Positions 1 through 14,884 of a DNA stretch of 64,000 nucleotides are shown piece after piece. The stretch spans positions 55,985,449 to 56,049,448 of the forward strand of contig NC_071355.1 of NCBI RefSeq assembly GCF_943734655.1. The letters run 5' to 3'. Origin of the DNA: Sabethes cyaneus (lineage: Eukaryota > Arthropoda > Insecta > Diptera > Culicidae). Position numbers and translations under genes: made by a program. The notes beneath the pieces are model-generated. The model was not told where the DNA came from. It saw only the letters and a program-made list of their open reading frames with translations, and did not search any database. Each line of letters begins with the position of its first letter. Position 1 is the stretch's first letter.

Positions 1-59
1 GTTATAGCTTGTGGAACTGATTACATGACTAATTCCGGTTATTCCGGTAAGTCACTGTA

Positions 60-415
60 ACTAGAAGTACCAAAGTTGTGTTGCTTGGGTGTTCCAATGT
101 TCCACCAACAAACTCGGTCCATGGCTGTCCGTCTACAATTTCTCGACTGTCCTACACTTTCCAGGACTTGTCCACTTGTATAACCATCGACCACGCTGTG
201 CACCTCTGCGTCTCGTACCAACCAGATTCGAGACGAATACCATTTTTGCGGAGTCCGGCATACTCACAACATGTCCCGTCCATTGTATCCTTTCAGCTTT
301 AGCAACTTTCTGGATATTGGGTTCGCCGAAGAACTGCGATAGCTGATGGTTCATCCTTCTCCTCCACGTTTTATGCCCGTAGAGGACTGCCGGTATTATT
401 AGCGTTTTGTGCATG
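60..415 (-). pseudogene. RTE-clade LINE, C-terminal end fragment
   Basis: This is a decayed piece of the end of an RTE-type endonuclease/reverse-transcriptase polyprotein. Read on the minus strand from about 414 to 133 it keeps a conserved C-terminal motif (IQWTGHVVSMPDSAKMVF), which matches LRWAGHVARMPDERVAKTIF in the neighbouring element at 505-756. The order of motifs (VLYG, RRRMNHQL, then the WTGHV block) agrees with that family. No reverse transcriptase core remains. It differs enough from its neighbour to be a separate insertion. The motif comparison is seen in the sequence; the RTE assignment comes from knowledge of the family. Confidence 0.7.
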
Positions 416-990
416 GTACATTTGGTACGAGGGTTAAGCCTTCCAGATCTTAGGGTCTTATACTTACTTTACTTTAGTCCAACTTTAGTCCTGACAACGG
501 TCCGTTATCGATCCTGCGCCGAACGAATTATGGTCCTCCAGTACCGTCGGTCCTGGGCTGCCATTCTCCAATCCTCACGAACACCAGCTGAACGTGCATC
601 ATCTTCGACAGTACACACCCACCGAGTGCGGTGTCTGCCTCGGAGTTCACGGTCTCTTCCTGGTTCTCTGCTGAAAATAGTTTTGGCTACCCTTTCGTCG
701 GGCATTCTGGCCACGTGACCAGCCCACCGCAGTCTGCCACATTGCACTACCATCATTATATCAGCATATTTGTATACTTGTTACAGCTCGTGATTCATGC
801 GTTTGCGCCATACTTCATTTTCCATTTTGCCACCAAGTATAAATCGCAGAATTTTACGCTCAAAACCCCCAAGCACTCGCCGATCAGCTTCCTTTAGCGT
901 TCATGATTTGTGTCCGTAAAGAGCCACCGAGAGGATTAGTGTTCTGTTGAGCGCCAGTTTTGTGCGAATTTGCAAACTACGGTACTTCAG

Positions 991-2640
991 CTAGCTACGT
1001 AATCTGTAGAAAGCCCAATTCGCGGCTGCAACTCGTCTTTTCACTTCGCGGCTTAGATCGTTGTCACATGTCACGAGTGTACCAAGGTATATAAATTCCT
1101 CCACTACTTCATATCGTTCCCCATCTAACTCCACCTTGGCACCAACACTACTTGGGCTCCCACGTTCCCTACCAGCAACCATGTACTTCGTCTTGGCGTT
1201 GTTAATAGTAAGTCTCAATCTCGCCGCTTCCCTTTTAAAAGGCCTGAAGGCCTCTTCCACTGCTCTACGGTTGATTCCGATGATATCGACGTCATCTGCA
1301 AAACCAAGAAGCATGTGAAATTTCGTGATGATAGTTCCATTCCTTTCCACGTCTGCCCTTCGTAATGCACCTTCCAATGTTGGCAATGTTGAATAGCAAG
1401 TTAGAGAGTGCATCCCCTTGCACCCTTGTCCGCCCAACGTCACGAAAGCAGCTGAGGTCTCACCCGCTATTCTAACACATGATTTGGATCCGTCCAGCGT
1501 CGCACGAATCAGTGTAACTAGTTTCGTCGGAAAACCATCTTTTAGCATTATCTGCCACAGCTCATTTCATTTAACTGAATCGTACGCCGCTTTAAAGACC
1601 ACAAACAGATGGTGTGTCTGCAAGTTGTACTCCCGGAACTTGTCTAGCAACTGGCGCAGGGTAAACATCTGATCCGTCGTGTAGCGAACCTCACGAAAAC
1701 CTGCTTGGTACTCGCCGACGAAGAACTCCGCTAACGGTCTCAGTCTTCAGAACAGGATACGGGAAAGCACCTTGTAGGCAGAATTGAGCAATGTAATTCC
1801 TCGATAGTTTTTACACTTCAGTCGATGTCCCTTTTTGAAAATTGGGCAAATGAGGCCATCCAACCACTCCTTCGGCATTTGTTCTTCCTCCCAGATCCTG
1901 ACAATGATCCTGTGGATTGCTTCGTACAGCCGCTCGCTCTCCGGTTTTAGAAGTTCAGCCGGGATACCGTCCTTCCCAGTAGCCTTACTGTTTTTCAGCT
2001 CACTGATTGCCTTTTTAACCTCCTCCTGTGTTGGTGGCTCCACAGCTTGGCCATCGCTTAAAATTTCTATCTTGTCTCTGCTGATCTCCGCATTTACCTC
2101 TCCATTCAACAGTGTCTGGAAGTGCTCCTTCCACCTGACTGCTACCGCCGTTTTGTCGGTAAGCAGGTTGCCAGCACTATCATTGCACATCACAGGCATG
2201 GCAAAATTCCTGCATCTCACCGTTTTATAGAAACTCCGTGTGTCGTTGCTGGCGTATCGCTCCTCTGCGCCGGCGAGCACGTGCTCCTCGTACTTGCGTT
2301 TCTTTAGACGATGGATTCTTTTTTCCGCAACTCTAGTCTCTCTGTCCCTCTCTCTGTTTTGACGTGTTGCCGCAGTGAGCATGTAACTCCTGGCCTGGTT
2401 CTTTTCATCTGTCACTCTCTGGCATTCCGCATCAAACCAACTGTTACGCTGTCTTCCACGCGTCGTGCCCACCACCGCTCTCGCAGCAGTTTCGATAGCA
2501 CCATGGATGTTCCTCCACAGCCCATTTATATCTTCTCCTTCAACCTGCTGTTCTGCGATTCGTTGGTCAAGCTTCCTGGCGTACTCCACTGCTACGCCGT
2601 CTGCCGTTAACCACTGGATGTTGAAATGCAGCGTCCTTTC
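991..2640 (-). pseudogene. RTE lineage 1 reverse transcriptase domain
   Basis: This is the reverse transcriptase of the same LINE. On the minus strand the order is ATGKDGIPAELLKP near 1970, IFKKGHRLKCKNYRGITL near 1825, YKVLSRIL near 1760, then GFADDVDII near 1300-1280, which is the F/Y-x-D-D catalytic box with both aspartates intact, followed by ELDGERYEVVEEFIYLGTLV near 1110. The NYRGITLLNSAYKVLS wording is typical of insect RTE elements. About 200 bp between 1747 and 1549 is out of frame, so the template-binding region is disrupted. The remaining C-terminal domain (LRWAGHVARMPDERVAK) continues at 756-505. Confidence 0.82.
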
Positions 2641-3442
2641 AGTGCGAGCTTTCGCCGTGTTCGACAGCCTTGCGCGAATCTTACCCACTACGAGATAGTG
2701 GTCAGAGTCGATATTTGGTCCACGAAAAGACCGTACATCGATAACATTCGAAAAGTGTCGACTGTCAATCAAGACATGATCGATCTGAGAGCTAGAGTCT
2801 CCATTTGGATGCCTCCGGTGTGTTTCCGAATATTCAAACGTGGAAAGTAGGTGCTACAGATGGCCATTACTCTGACCGCAGCAAAATTTATGAGCCGCAG
2901 ACCGTTATCATTGGTCGACATATGATGGCTATGTCTTCCAATGACTGGACGGAAGAATTCCTTCCTTCCGATCTGCGCATTTGCATCTCCGATGATGATT
3001 TTCACGTCGTGTTTTGGGCACTCTCCATAGGTCCACTCAAGCTTGTCGTAAAACTCGTCGTTAGCATCATCGGATTTATCATTTGTCGGTGCGTATGAGT
3101 TGATTAGGCTGTAGTTGAAGAATTTGCTCTTAATCCTCAACACGCATATACGGTCAGCTACGAGCCTCCACCGGATAACTCGTTGCTTTTGTTTTCCCAA
3201 CACTACGAAATCGACTCCATGTTCTGCTTTCTTACCGCCACTGTAGTAGATGTGGTACTTGAAAGAAGTGCCTGCAATAGGGTCTACTGCACGGAACTCC
3301 CTTTCTCCGGAATTTGGCTACCGAACTTCCTGAATAGCAGCGATCTCCACTCCGAGTTGATGCAGCTGCAAGCAAGTCTGCCAGTGCCGGTTCATGGAGC
3401 GTTCGGACCTTCCAGGTACCAAGTTTCCAATCGTTATCCCTT
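2640..3442 (-). pseudogene. RTE lineage 1 endonuclease domain
   Basis: This is the N-terminal apurinic/apyrimidinic-type endonuclease of the LINE. Motifs in order on the minus strand are an N-terminal TWKVRTL near 3410, AAIQEVR near 3345 (the metal-binding Glu box), SYAPTND near 3095, IGDANAQIGR near 2985 (the GD-N box) and SDHYLVVGKIRARL near 2690 (the terminal DH box). One frameshift lies in the N-terminal part and another near 2770, where the frame changes between the GD-N and DH boxes. The motif residues themselves look preserved, so loss of function is due to frame breaks. The domain would nick the chromosomal target. Confidence 0.8.
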
Positions 3443-3454
3443 AATCGTTACCTT

Positions 3455-3855
3455 CCCAGCTAGCACCAACTCGTATATCAATGTACGAAAACTATCGTAA
3501 ATATCTCCTAACAAACTCAAAATCGTAACTAAAGCACTTTATCCAGCTTTAGTTATGATTTTGAGTTTGTTTTCAAGTTGATTTTCTGTCGTATATAATG
3601 ATAATGACTGACATGCATACGATTTTCAGCACAAAATCGTAGAGTAGTACGGAGCGACTCGCGCTTAATCGGATATTATCGTATATAAATACTTATATAG
3701 TCGTAACGCTCAAAATTATTCATAATCACGTATATCGCCTCCAAAATAGTACGGATATGCCAATTTTGCGCATGAAATACGATTTATTTAGCATGTATAT
3801 CTGTATGTAATCATGATTTTTACCTTTTTTATGCATATGAAAATGCCAACTGGGT
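3455..3855 (+). mobile_element. MITE family A, copy 1 (CCC...GGG ends, 2-bp TSD)
   Basis: A 401-bp non-coding element starts CCCAGCTAGC and ends in a diverged inverted copy (GCCAACTGGG). It is flanked by TT on both sides (3453-3454 and 3856-3857). The left two-thirds is nearly identical to 38823-39173 and to the truncated copy at 22251-22455; a reverse-oriented relative lies at 44037-44402. It contains no ORF, so a transposase must come from elsewhere. It sits at the 5' end of the RTE copy. Confidence 0.8.
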
Positions 3856-3857
3856 TG

Positions 3858-4926
3858 TCCCTTGCCGTGTCCTATACCGATTGTTCCGTCCTTAATTTCT
3901 TTCTTCGTTATTCGTGGTAATTGATTTTTCGGTATACTACCTCACCGGGGTCACGATACCTACATCCCGCTGATGGGTCTGCCATCTTAGGTATAGCTTG
4001 CGGGATACAGCATTTCACATTCAGCCGCCCGTTCCGAGACAGACGCTGTGTGAGCCGCCTCTCACCTAGAGAACAGGCACTCTAGTTCTCACCTCCTAGC
4101 TTAGCTGCTCTAGTAAGTACATGAAGCATTTCCGGGTAAGGCCATCGACCGTCATCATTTGACTTAGGTCTGCGTGGAGGCGCCAGGTGGGAGCTTGAGA
4201 GTGCCAGAGCTATGTTTGACGCTCCTTCCAGGTAACTCTCTCCATTTCATACCCTAATAGTCTTATAAAGTTCGCAGTAAGCACGACTTCCGGCACAAAT
4301 TCGACCACCATCTCGAACTTGTCCCCGTTGACTACCACACTATTGCCTCAGCCTCGATTGCGCTTCGCTCCTCCTGCTAACAGATACGTAGCCTGGGTGG
4401 GTAGCCGACCCTATAACCAAGAGCTACTCGTGAGGTACACGCTGCGGAAAAAAAGAATTCTTCGTTTTAAAAGTAGGAGTTCGTGAAGTACGTCTGGATC
4501 GGAACCTGAGCTGGACGGAAGAACAAATGCCGGAGGAGTGCTTTTTTTTACGAGTTGGGAAATCTGCTGAGCACCTTAGAAGATACGGTACTATCAGACA
4601 CCTGAGAAGATAACTCAAGGAGTGGGGTTTAGGTATCCCGACCCACTAAAACCCTACTCGAGTCTCCAGCCTCAATCCCCCCTGGCACCACCTTCTCGGT
4701 ATTACTTCAGGGAGGGGCTATTGTGCTCAATGCACTCGCTTAGATAACTACTGGACTATGGTAGTTAGGCTGTTTATTCGCCGTTGATCGGCTCTCCAGT
4801 GGTTTTGTAGCTCGAGTACAATCTGGGTAGCAGCCGCTTGAGCCGGAGGAGTGCTTGGATGAGCTTATTTGCCGTATTTCGAAGTGCTTACCTTGGTCGG
4901 TTACCAGAAAACTGCCGAAGGTACAG
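3858..4926. other. Unassigned repeat-like sequence between the MITE and the ATG array
   Basis: There is no convincing gene here. On the minus strand at about 4345-4260 a short peptide (NSVVVNGDKFEMVVEFV) resembles the VDGE-x-x-EVVEEF(I/V)YLG segment found after the catalytic box in the RTE copies. A decayed LINE is therefore possible, but the similarity is short. The stretch immediately before the array (4860-4926) could be the 3' end of a non-LTR element tailed by GAT repeats; this is inference only. Confidence 0.35.
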
Positions 4927-9329
<4,403 letters not shown>

Positions 9330-9835
9330 TAGTAGGAGGAAGAACTCTAGTATTCCAGATCACGTTAAGTACAAGAACTTTACCGCTACCAGTGCTCAAT
9401 TATCAACAAACCTTTTTGCGAAGTTGAAGCGCATTTGAAGTAACATACCCCGCGAACAATATACCGTTTCAAGACAACGATGCCAAAACATACCAAGTAT
9501 CTCGAGAAATCTTCGGAAATACAATTGGCAGAAATCTCGAATTATATCAAATATCTATCACCTTGCCCTGATACACTATCGAATAAGCTTTTGAAAGTGT
9601 TTCAGAATAAACTAATAGAGCCTCTATTCAATGCGCCTCTGACTTGCGGGTACGTCCTCTCGACTTGAAAAGTATCTCATATCAATCCTATTCATAAAAA
9701 AGTATCTCGTCCAAAGGTTGAAAATTATCGTGAAATAACTATCCAGTCGGCTGTACCGAAGTTTCTTGAACGGATAGTTCACGATCCTCTATACGAAATG
9801 GTTGCAGTTCGTATCTCTTCTGCTGGTTGAAAGAA
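9330..9835 (+). pseudogene. CR1/Jockey-type LINE reverse transcriptase, fragment A
   Basis: This is the start of a LINE reverse transcriptase on the plus strand. 9480-9668 is open and encodes an upstream segment containing SPCPDTLSNKLLKVFQNKL, the degenerate form of the usual GPD-x-(L/I)-x-x-x-LLK box. A stop at 9668 follows, then the frame continues as KVSHINPIHKKVSRPKVENY and REITIQSAVPKFLERIVHD. The HKK...NYR-IT arrangement is typical of CR1/Jockey relatives. It breaks off near 9830, just before a short duplicated sequence, and fragment B begins downstream. Confidence 0.7.
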
Positions 9836-9892
9836 AAAAATTTTTAGCTACGAACGAATTGAAAAATTTTTTTAGCTACGAACGAAGTGAAT
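9836..9892. repeat. Short tandem duplication (about 31 bp x 2)
   Basis: The motif AAATTTTTAGCTACGAACGAA occurs twice in tandem with a small length difference in the T tract (9837-9861 and 9866-9890). It lies exactly at the junction between two LINE fragments, so it may be a scar of insertion or repair. Confidence 0.7.
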
Positions 9893-10007
9893 TAACGTCA
9901 CGTAATGTCAATTTCAAGTAGATTGTGTACACACTGACATGAGTAAAGCCTTTGATGTTAAGATGTGGTGATCTTAAGTCTGTTAAGTTAATATGTGCTG
10001 ATCTCTG

Positions 10008-11004
10008 CTGGCAAACATTTGAAATCTTCAACTGGATGCGGCCCAGATGGCATTCCATCCATAGTCTTGAAACGCTGTCTAAATACGCTTGCTTGGGAGT
10101 TTTCCCCGAGTGCCGGAAGGATTCCGTTGTTTTCCCTGTGCACAAAAAGGGGTGCAACAGAATATTTGCTAATTACCGTGCTTTGCTACCTCAAGTGCTG
10201 TCTCTAAGCTATTTGAGCTAATCGTTCTGGAAAAGTTGATGCAAGATTACTCACACTGTATCTCTCCTGACCAGCAAAGATTTATGCCAAAGCGCTCAGC
10301 GACAACCAATTTAATCGCCTTTACATCGCTCATCATACGTGCAATGCAAGAAGGGAATCAAGTTGACGCCATGTATACGGACCTTTCTGCAGCTTTCGAC
10401 CGTATAAACCATGAGATAGCCATCTCTAAGCACCACGAATTGGGCATTCACGACAATCTGCTGACTTGGCTTCGCTCCTATCTCATCTAGATAGAACTAT
10501 GTCGGCGAATACGTATCGTCACCCAGCATAGTAACTTCCGGCGTTCCCCAAGGCACTCATTTGGGACCGTTCTTGTTTCTGCTGTACATGAATGCTGTGA
10601 ACATGATCCTCAAATATTCAAAATTATCTTATGCTGACGATTTGAAGATGTACTGTACAGTAAAAAGACCCAATGACGCCCATCTCTTGCAACAGGATCT
10701 GGGGACCTTTGACGAATAGTGCCGAATTAACAAGATGTCACTAAATGTGTCCAAGTGATCAGTCATCTCCTTCGGTCACAAACGTAACATGTATATGCAC
10801 AATTACGCCCTTCGTGAGACGCACCTAAAGCGCGAAACAACTGTTAAAGACTTGGGAGTCTTGCTTGACTCGAAACTAACGTTCAAGAACCACATTTCTT
10901 TCGTTGTATCCAGGGCTTCCTCGCAACTAGGATTTCTGTTCCGCTTTGCTAGTAGCTTCAAGGATGTATATTGCTTAAAATCTCTATATTGCTCGCTGGT
11001 TCGT
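10008..11004 (+). pseudogene. CR1/Jockey-type LINE reverse transcriptase, fragment B (5' part)
   Basis: The frame reads STGCGPDGIPSIVLKRC (10030-10080), SVVFPVHKKGCNR (about 10125) and LIVLEKLMQDYSHCISPDQQ (10220-10280). It continues as QVDAMYTDLSAAFDRINHE (10350-10420, with the first catalytic Asp in the DL-AAFD box), SGVPQGTHLGPFLF (10540) and LSYADDLKMY near 10630, the catalytic box with both Asp residues intact. It ends with KDLGVLLDSKLTFKNHIS at 10840-10900 and YCSLVR at 10990. Several stops (10491, 10719, 10757) and frame changes kill it. The frame is cut at 11004 by an inserted DNA element and resumes at 12018. Confidence 0.85.
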
Positions 11005-12015
11005 CCCGAGCAGGAGCGGAGAGCAAAATAATATACAAACTTTTTTTTTTATTTAGATTTCACGGCTCATCAGTCATATGAAAATAAAAACGAAATATTT
11101 CTAATCCCTTAACGTTTCGACAATATATTTTGTCATTTTCAAAAGGTCTGTGTGGGAAAGGGTACACCAAATATAAATATTCACACATTAATCTAAGTGA
11201 CATTTTACGGATATTTTACAAACAGATTTTTCTCAGTGTACTTACAATAGGTTTTCGTTTTGTCTTGTCTATGTCGGTGTGTAAATCCACATAATACGTT
11301 ACAATCGATAGCAACTCAAATAATACTAAATCAATATCAAACTGTGTTATAATGGTATATTTTGTTATTGAATAAATATGGAATACATTGATAACACATT
11401 TTGTTATTGAGTAGATATATAGCTTGCTAAGCCCAGTGCAAAAGGCTCAAAAACTTATCGTTTTTCACTCAAACGTATGTTTTTTACCAGGGTATAACTG
11501 GGGGAAAACAAAAACAAACGTGTAAAATCAATGTAAAATCTAACAACAGCAACAACAAATCGCGCGTCGATGTGTGCGTACGGTAAACGTCAGCAAGCTC
11601 AATTTAAAACAGTGGTTTTAAGATGGGTTTAATAACTGATTTTGTTATCATATCTTATTTTGGCCTTAAAATGACATTCGATATATTTCGTACAATTTTT
11701 TTATTGATTAAAGAGATTTTATAAATATTTTATAAAATGATTTTTAGATATCTCATATACTACTGCATTTGTTATTCAATACCTTAATAATACTAAAATA
11801 TGTTATTCTAAATTCTGAATACAGTCATGTTATTACTTTGTTATTCAAATAACACAAGTAATTATTCTTTTGGCCTTAAAGGAGTAAAATTTTGAAATTA
11901 TTTTTTTGTTATTTTTACCAACTATGTCAGCCAAAACAAGACCAAATTTTGATAGGAGTTATTCGATTTACAATAACACATTTTGATACTATTTGGCTCT
12001 TCGCTCCTGCTCGGG
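11005..12015. mobile_element. Non-autonomous DNA element (family B), TIR CCCGAGCAGGAGCG, 2-bp TSD
   Basis: A 1,011-bp element splits the LINE codon run YCSLVR | PMLEYSAIV. Its ends are inverted copies of CCCGAGCAGGAGCG followed by AGAGC, and it is flanked by GT on both sides (11003-11004 and 12016-12017). Removing the element plus one GT restores the coding register across the site, which independently confirms the boundaries. The interior is AT-rich, has many TTGTTATT/AATAACA words near both ends and no long ORF. The superfamily is uncertain. Confidence 0.85.
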
Positions 12016-12450
12016 GTCCTATGCTGGAATACTCCGCCATTGTTAGATCACCTTTTTACCAAAATACAATTCACCGGATTGATGCATCTCAGCGGAACTC
12101 TGCGACAACAGTGGTTGCAAGCTGATTAATTTAGAACCGCTGGAAGGAAGGCGCCATGTGCCTAAGGCGTGTTTCGTCGGCGATCTCCTTCAAGGAAATA
12201 TCGATTGTCCTGAATTGCTTAGTCGCCTAGATTTCAATACTAGAAGACGTGCTCTTCGTTTGCACTCCTTCCTCGTCAATTAGCACTCAAGAACTAACTA
12301 TGGATTACACGAACCAGTGCTTAGTATGTGCCGGATTTTTAATAGCTGCTATGAAGTGTTTGATTTTAATGTGTCTCGTGAAAACAATATGCGTTGTTTT
12401 AACAGATGCTTGTGTTAGGTTAGTTCACATATGTTTTAATTAGATATTTG
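12016..12450 (+). pseudogene. CR1/Jockey-type LINE reverse transcriptase, fragment B (3' part)
   Basis: This continues the LINE interrupted at 11004: PMLEYSAIVRSPFYQN at 12018-12065, RIDASQRNSAT, then LEPLERR, VSKACFVGDLLQGNIDCPEL near 12160-12200 in another frame, and NVSRENNMRCF near 12365-12400. This is the normal C-terminal end of a CR1/Jockey-type polyprotein. The tail (12420-12500) is AT-rich with an imperfect AATAAATG end. Frameshifts are visible near 12125 and 12280. Confidence 0.8.
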
Positions 12451-12589
12451 TGATTAGGATTATATTTTATCTGTTGACTATAATAAATGTAACTCAACCA
12501 TTAACTCAACCATAATGTCACAACATTATGACTATGCGACAGAGTTATCATCTTTTAAAAGCAATTCAAGACGGATAGTATTATGCAAC

Positions 12590-13035
12590 CGGTTACAGAC
12601 ATCGGCCTTGAAGGAACGATTTACAACTGACTAAGAAATTACCTTTCGCGTAGAGCTCAGTATGTGAAAATTAAGGGAAACGTCTCTGCTTCGTTTATTG
12701 TTAATTCGGGTGTACCGCTAGGTAGACATCTAGGGCCGTTGTTTTTCGTACTGGTGATGAACAGACTTTCGGATATATTGTCCAATGCTACAATCTTAAT
12801 ATACGTATATGATGTAAAAAAAATTTCAACTATAAAGACTGACATTGATTGTCTTAAACTACAACTTGACGTGGGTAACATCGAAATATTTTGTTCGGAT
12901 AGTGGCTTAAACATCAACCCAGTTAAATGCTCTATTATGACTTTTCCCGAAAACTACGTCTAACCGAATTTCAGTACTTCTCCAATGGAATCATTTTGCC
13001 ACACAATGAAGTTAAGCGTAAGGTGGGAGCATACG
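12590..13035 (+). pseudogene. CR1/Jockey-type LINE reverse transcriptase, fragment C
   Basis: A separate LINE fragment reads LRNYLSRRAQYVKIKGNVSA, then VNSGVPLGRHLGPLFFVLVM, and LIYVYDVKKIST where the catalytic YADD box should be. Tyr-Val-Tyr-Asp replaces Tyr-Ala-Asp-Asp, so one catalytic aspartate is lost. The usual SGVPQGS is SGVPLGR. Downstream GLNINPVKCSIMTF matches the conserved block after the active site. The frame then shifts and continues to about 13030. It lies directly after the 3' end of fragment B and represents a second insertion or a duplicated 5'-truncated copy. Confidence 0.75.
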
Positions 13036-13121
13036 GTTATGGTATTGAAGTTGAACCAAATAAATATGCCAAAAGCTTACTAATGGGTTATATTGTGTTG
13101 TCTGAAAGTTTGAAAAGGATC

Positions 13122-13184
13122 GGTCAATTAGGTAATTTTCTACAGCGTTTCTTCCGTGGTGCAATTTGATGTGGGACACCCTTT
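13122..13184 (-). repeat. Solo end of an ITmD37E-like mariner
   Basis: The reverse complement starts AAGGGTGTCCCACATCAAAT and continues through a GAAGAAACGCTGT block. It matches the left end of the mariner relic at 18100-18165 and the end at 19868-19914. Only the terminal sequence is present here. Confidence 0.7.
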
Positions 13185-13366
13185 AGTTCGATCCGAAGGT
13201 TTATGTTGAGGAGGTTCGTTCGTCAAGTCAGGTTTCGTTCAAAACAACTACTTCGTATGGACGCTATCAACATACGCTAGCAGATAGTTCCGGACGCTTG
13301 CATTTATTTGACCTACATTCAGATAATACGCGAGGATGTTGTCATGATGGACATCACGCATGCTGT

Positions 13367-13690
13367 TCAGTGACGATGAACTAGAGACGGGAGACGAAGC
13401 AACGGTGGAATGTAAATCGGCGGTAGTGTGTTTGCCTGGAAAGGAGTTTTGGAAGCCCGCCTCATTACCAAGCCTACCTCATTGAGGACTTTCATAGCGT
13501 CAAGGTCAGTGTGTTCCGGTGTCTTATCAAGTTCAAAATTCGGGCATGGCATCGCTCGGATAGATATCGATTTGCAAAGCCGTCGTAACCCTCGCAAGTT
13601 TTGGTAGTATTCTCGCAAGAGGTGGTTATTATCCACGTTGCTAGTTGCAACAACTCCATAGTTCAGCTCCAAAGCTGAAACAGACGTCAT
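13367..13690 (-). pseudogene. Possible start of a LINE ORF2 endonuclease
   Basis: A 107-codon minus-strand frame contains EYYQNLRGLRRLCK. The YYQNLRGLR phrase is characteristic of the first conserved block of endonucleases in CR1/Jockey LINE ORF2. What follows (LDKTPEHTDLDAMKVLNEVG) does not resemble the next endonuclease blocks, so only a small remnant can be claimed. No start codon context or intron was recognised. Alternatively it is a chance open frame. Confidence 0.35.
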
Positions 13691-14540
13691 CGTCGTCGTC
13701 AGCAGCCTAGAGCCGGGGTGGCTCGTGCTGTCTCAAGCGGTCGTCTCCATTCAACTCGATTTTGGGCCACTCGACGCCAGTTTCCCTCAGTCATCTCAAA
13801 AGTCGCAAATCACTTTCGACCTGGTCGAGCCATCTTATACATCGAGCTCCCTGTTCCTGATGCCGGTGGAGCTGTTCAAGAGAACTGTTTTTGTCACACT
13901 GTCGTCCGGCATCCTTACGACGTGTCTGGCCCATCGTAGCCTACCGACTTTCGCCAGATTACGATATACATCTCTCCACGCAGTCAGTGCCTGCAGCTCA
14001 TGATTCATACGCTTCCGCCATTCTCCGCTTTCAATTTGTACTCCGCCAAATATCGTCCGTAGCACCTTCCGCTCGAACACGGCAAGGGCGTGTATGTCCT
14101 CCGTCACAGGCACAGCAGCGCAGCGTCACAGCTTTAACTCTATAAAGAACTCTATAAAGAAACAAAAAAAAACAAACGGTCGTTTTTTCATTATAATCTA
14201 TAAAGAACTACTGGTTTGATAAGAGCTTTGTACATTGTTAGCTACGTACGGCGGTGTATCATAGTGCTTTGCGAAGGGCAAAGTAGGCCCGATTTCCCGC
14301 TTAAGTGCGCCGTTGGATCTCCATACTAGTGTTGTTGTCCGCAGCCATCAGCGATCTCAAATACACGAATGCATCTATTACTTCTAGTTCATCACCGTCA
14401 ACGGTCACCGTCCGTGAGAACCATGCATTTGTTTTCTTTGAGTCTCTTCCTATCATGTATTGGGTCTTCGACACATTTATTATTAGCCCTCGTCTCCTAG
14501 ACTCCGCTTTCAGCGTAGATTGCTTGCGCCGTCGCAAAGA
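13690..14540 (-). pseudogene. RTE lineage 2 fragment (C-terminal half)
   Basis: On the minus strand, 14537-14301 encodes RRGLIINVSKTQYMIGRD followed by TVDGDELEVIDAFVYLRSL, which is the segment after the RTE catalytic box. 14113-13835 encodes FERKVLRTIFGGVQIESGEW and VGRLRWARHVVRMPDDSVTK, the conserved C-terminal domain. The catalytic box is missing. The 3' end at about 13690 is a GAC/GAT-rich tail (GACGACGACGATGAC on the minus strand). This lineage differs from lineage 1 and is also present at 28470-34860, 43961-45353 and 61640-62815. Confidence 0.8.
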
Positions 14541-14884
14541 TCATAGCTATGATATAAAGGTCCTCTGCTAAGCTTAGGGTTGAGGGTTTCCATCACACTG
14601 GTTGACGTGCGTTCCCTTGATGGAAAGATGGAACGGAAGGCAAATTATCTCCCCGTGGTCCAGTGGCCGTTGGTCTGAAAGTGTGGAACGCGTTGGTAGA
14701 GTATAGTTAGAGGAAAATTGATACTCACCATAAGCTAGGCTCTGAAAACCCTGTTTCCCAAGACCACAGGCAGGATCGGGACAACTGTTGTACGTTGGCG
14801 GCAATAGCTCGACTGCGGCATATAGGGTTGAGAGCTTCCGAAAAACTAAAGCACCCAGATCGACGACGGGAGGTAGTTTGTCCT
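14541..14884. other. Short gap between two RTE fragments
   Basis: This is unassigned sequence lying between lineage 2 (ending at 14540) and lineage 1 (starting at 14885). A 76-codon minus-strand frame at 14574-14804 has no recognisable motif. Confidence 0.4.

Larger units (their letters stand above)
465..3454 (-). mobile_element. RTE-clade non-LTR retrotransposon copy (RTE lineage 1)
   Basis: A nearly full-length but dead LINE lies on the minus strand. Its order is endonuclease (about 3440-2640), reverse transcriptase (about 2640-1000) and a C-terminal domain (756-505). The reading frame is broken near 3340, 2770, 1740-1550 and 990-760. Such elements copy themselves by target-primed reverse transcription at a nick made by their own apurinic-type endonuclease. 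The 5' side is interrupted by a MITE starting at 3455; the sequence resuming at 3858 may be more of the same element but is not recognisable. Related but distinct fragments lie at 14885-15950 and 27985-28440. Confidence 0.85.
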
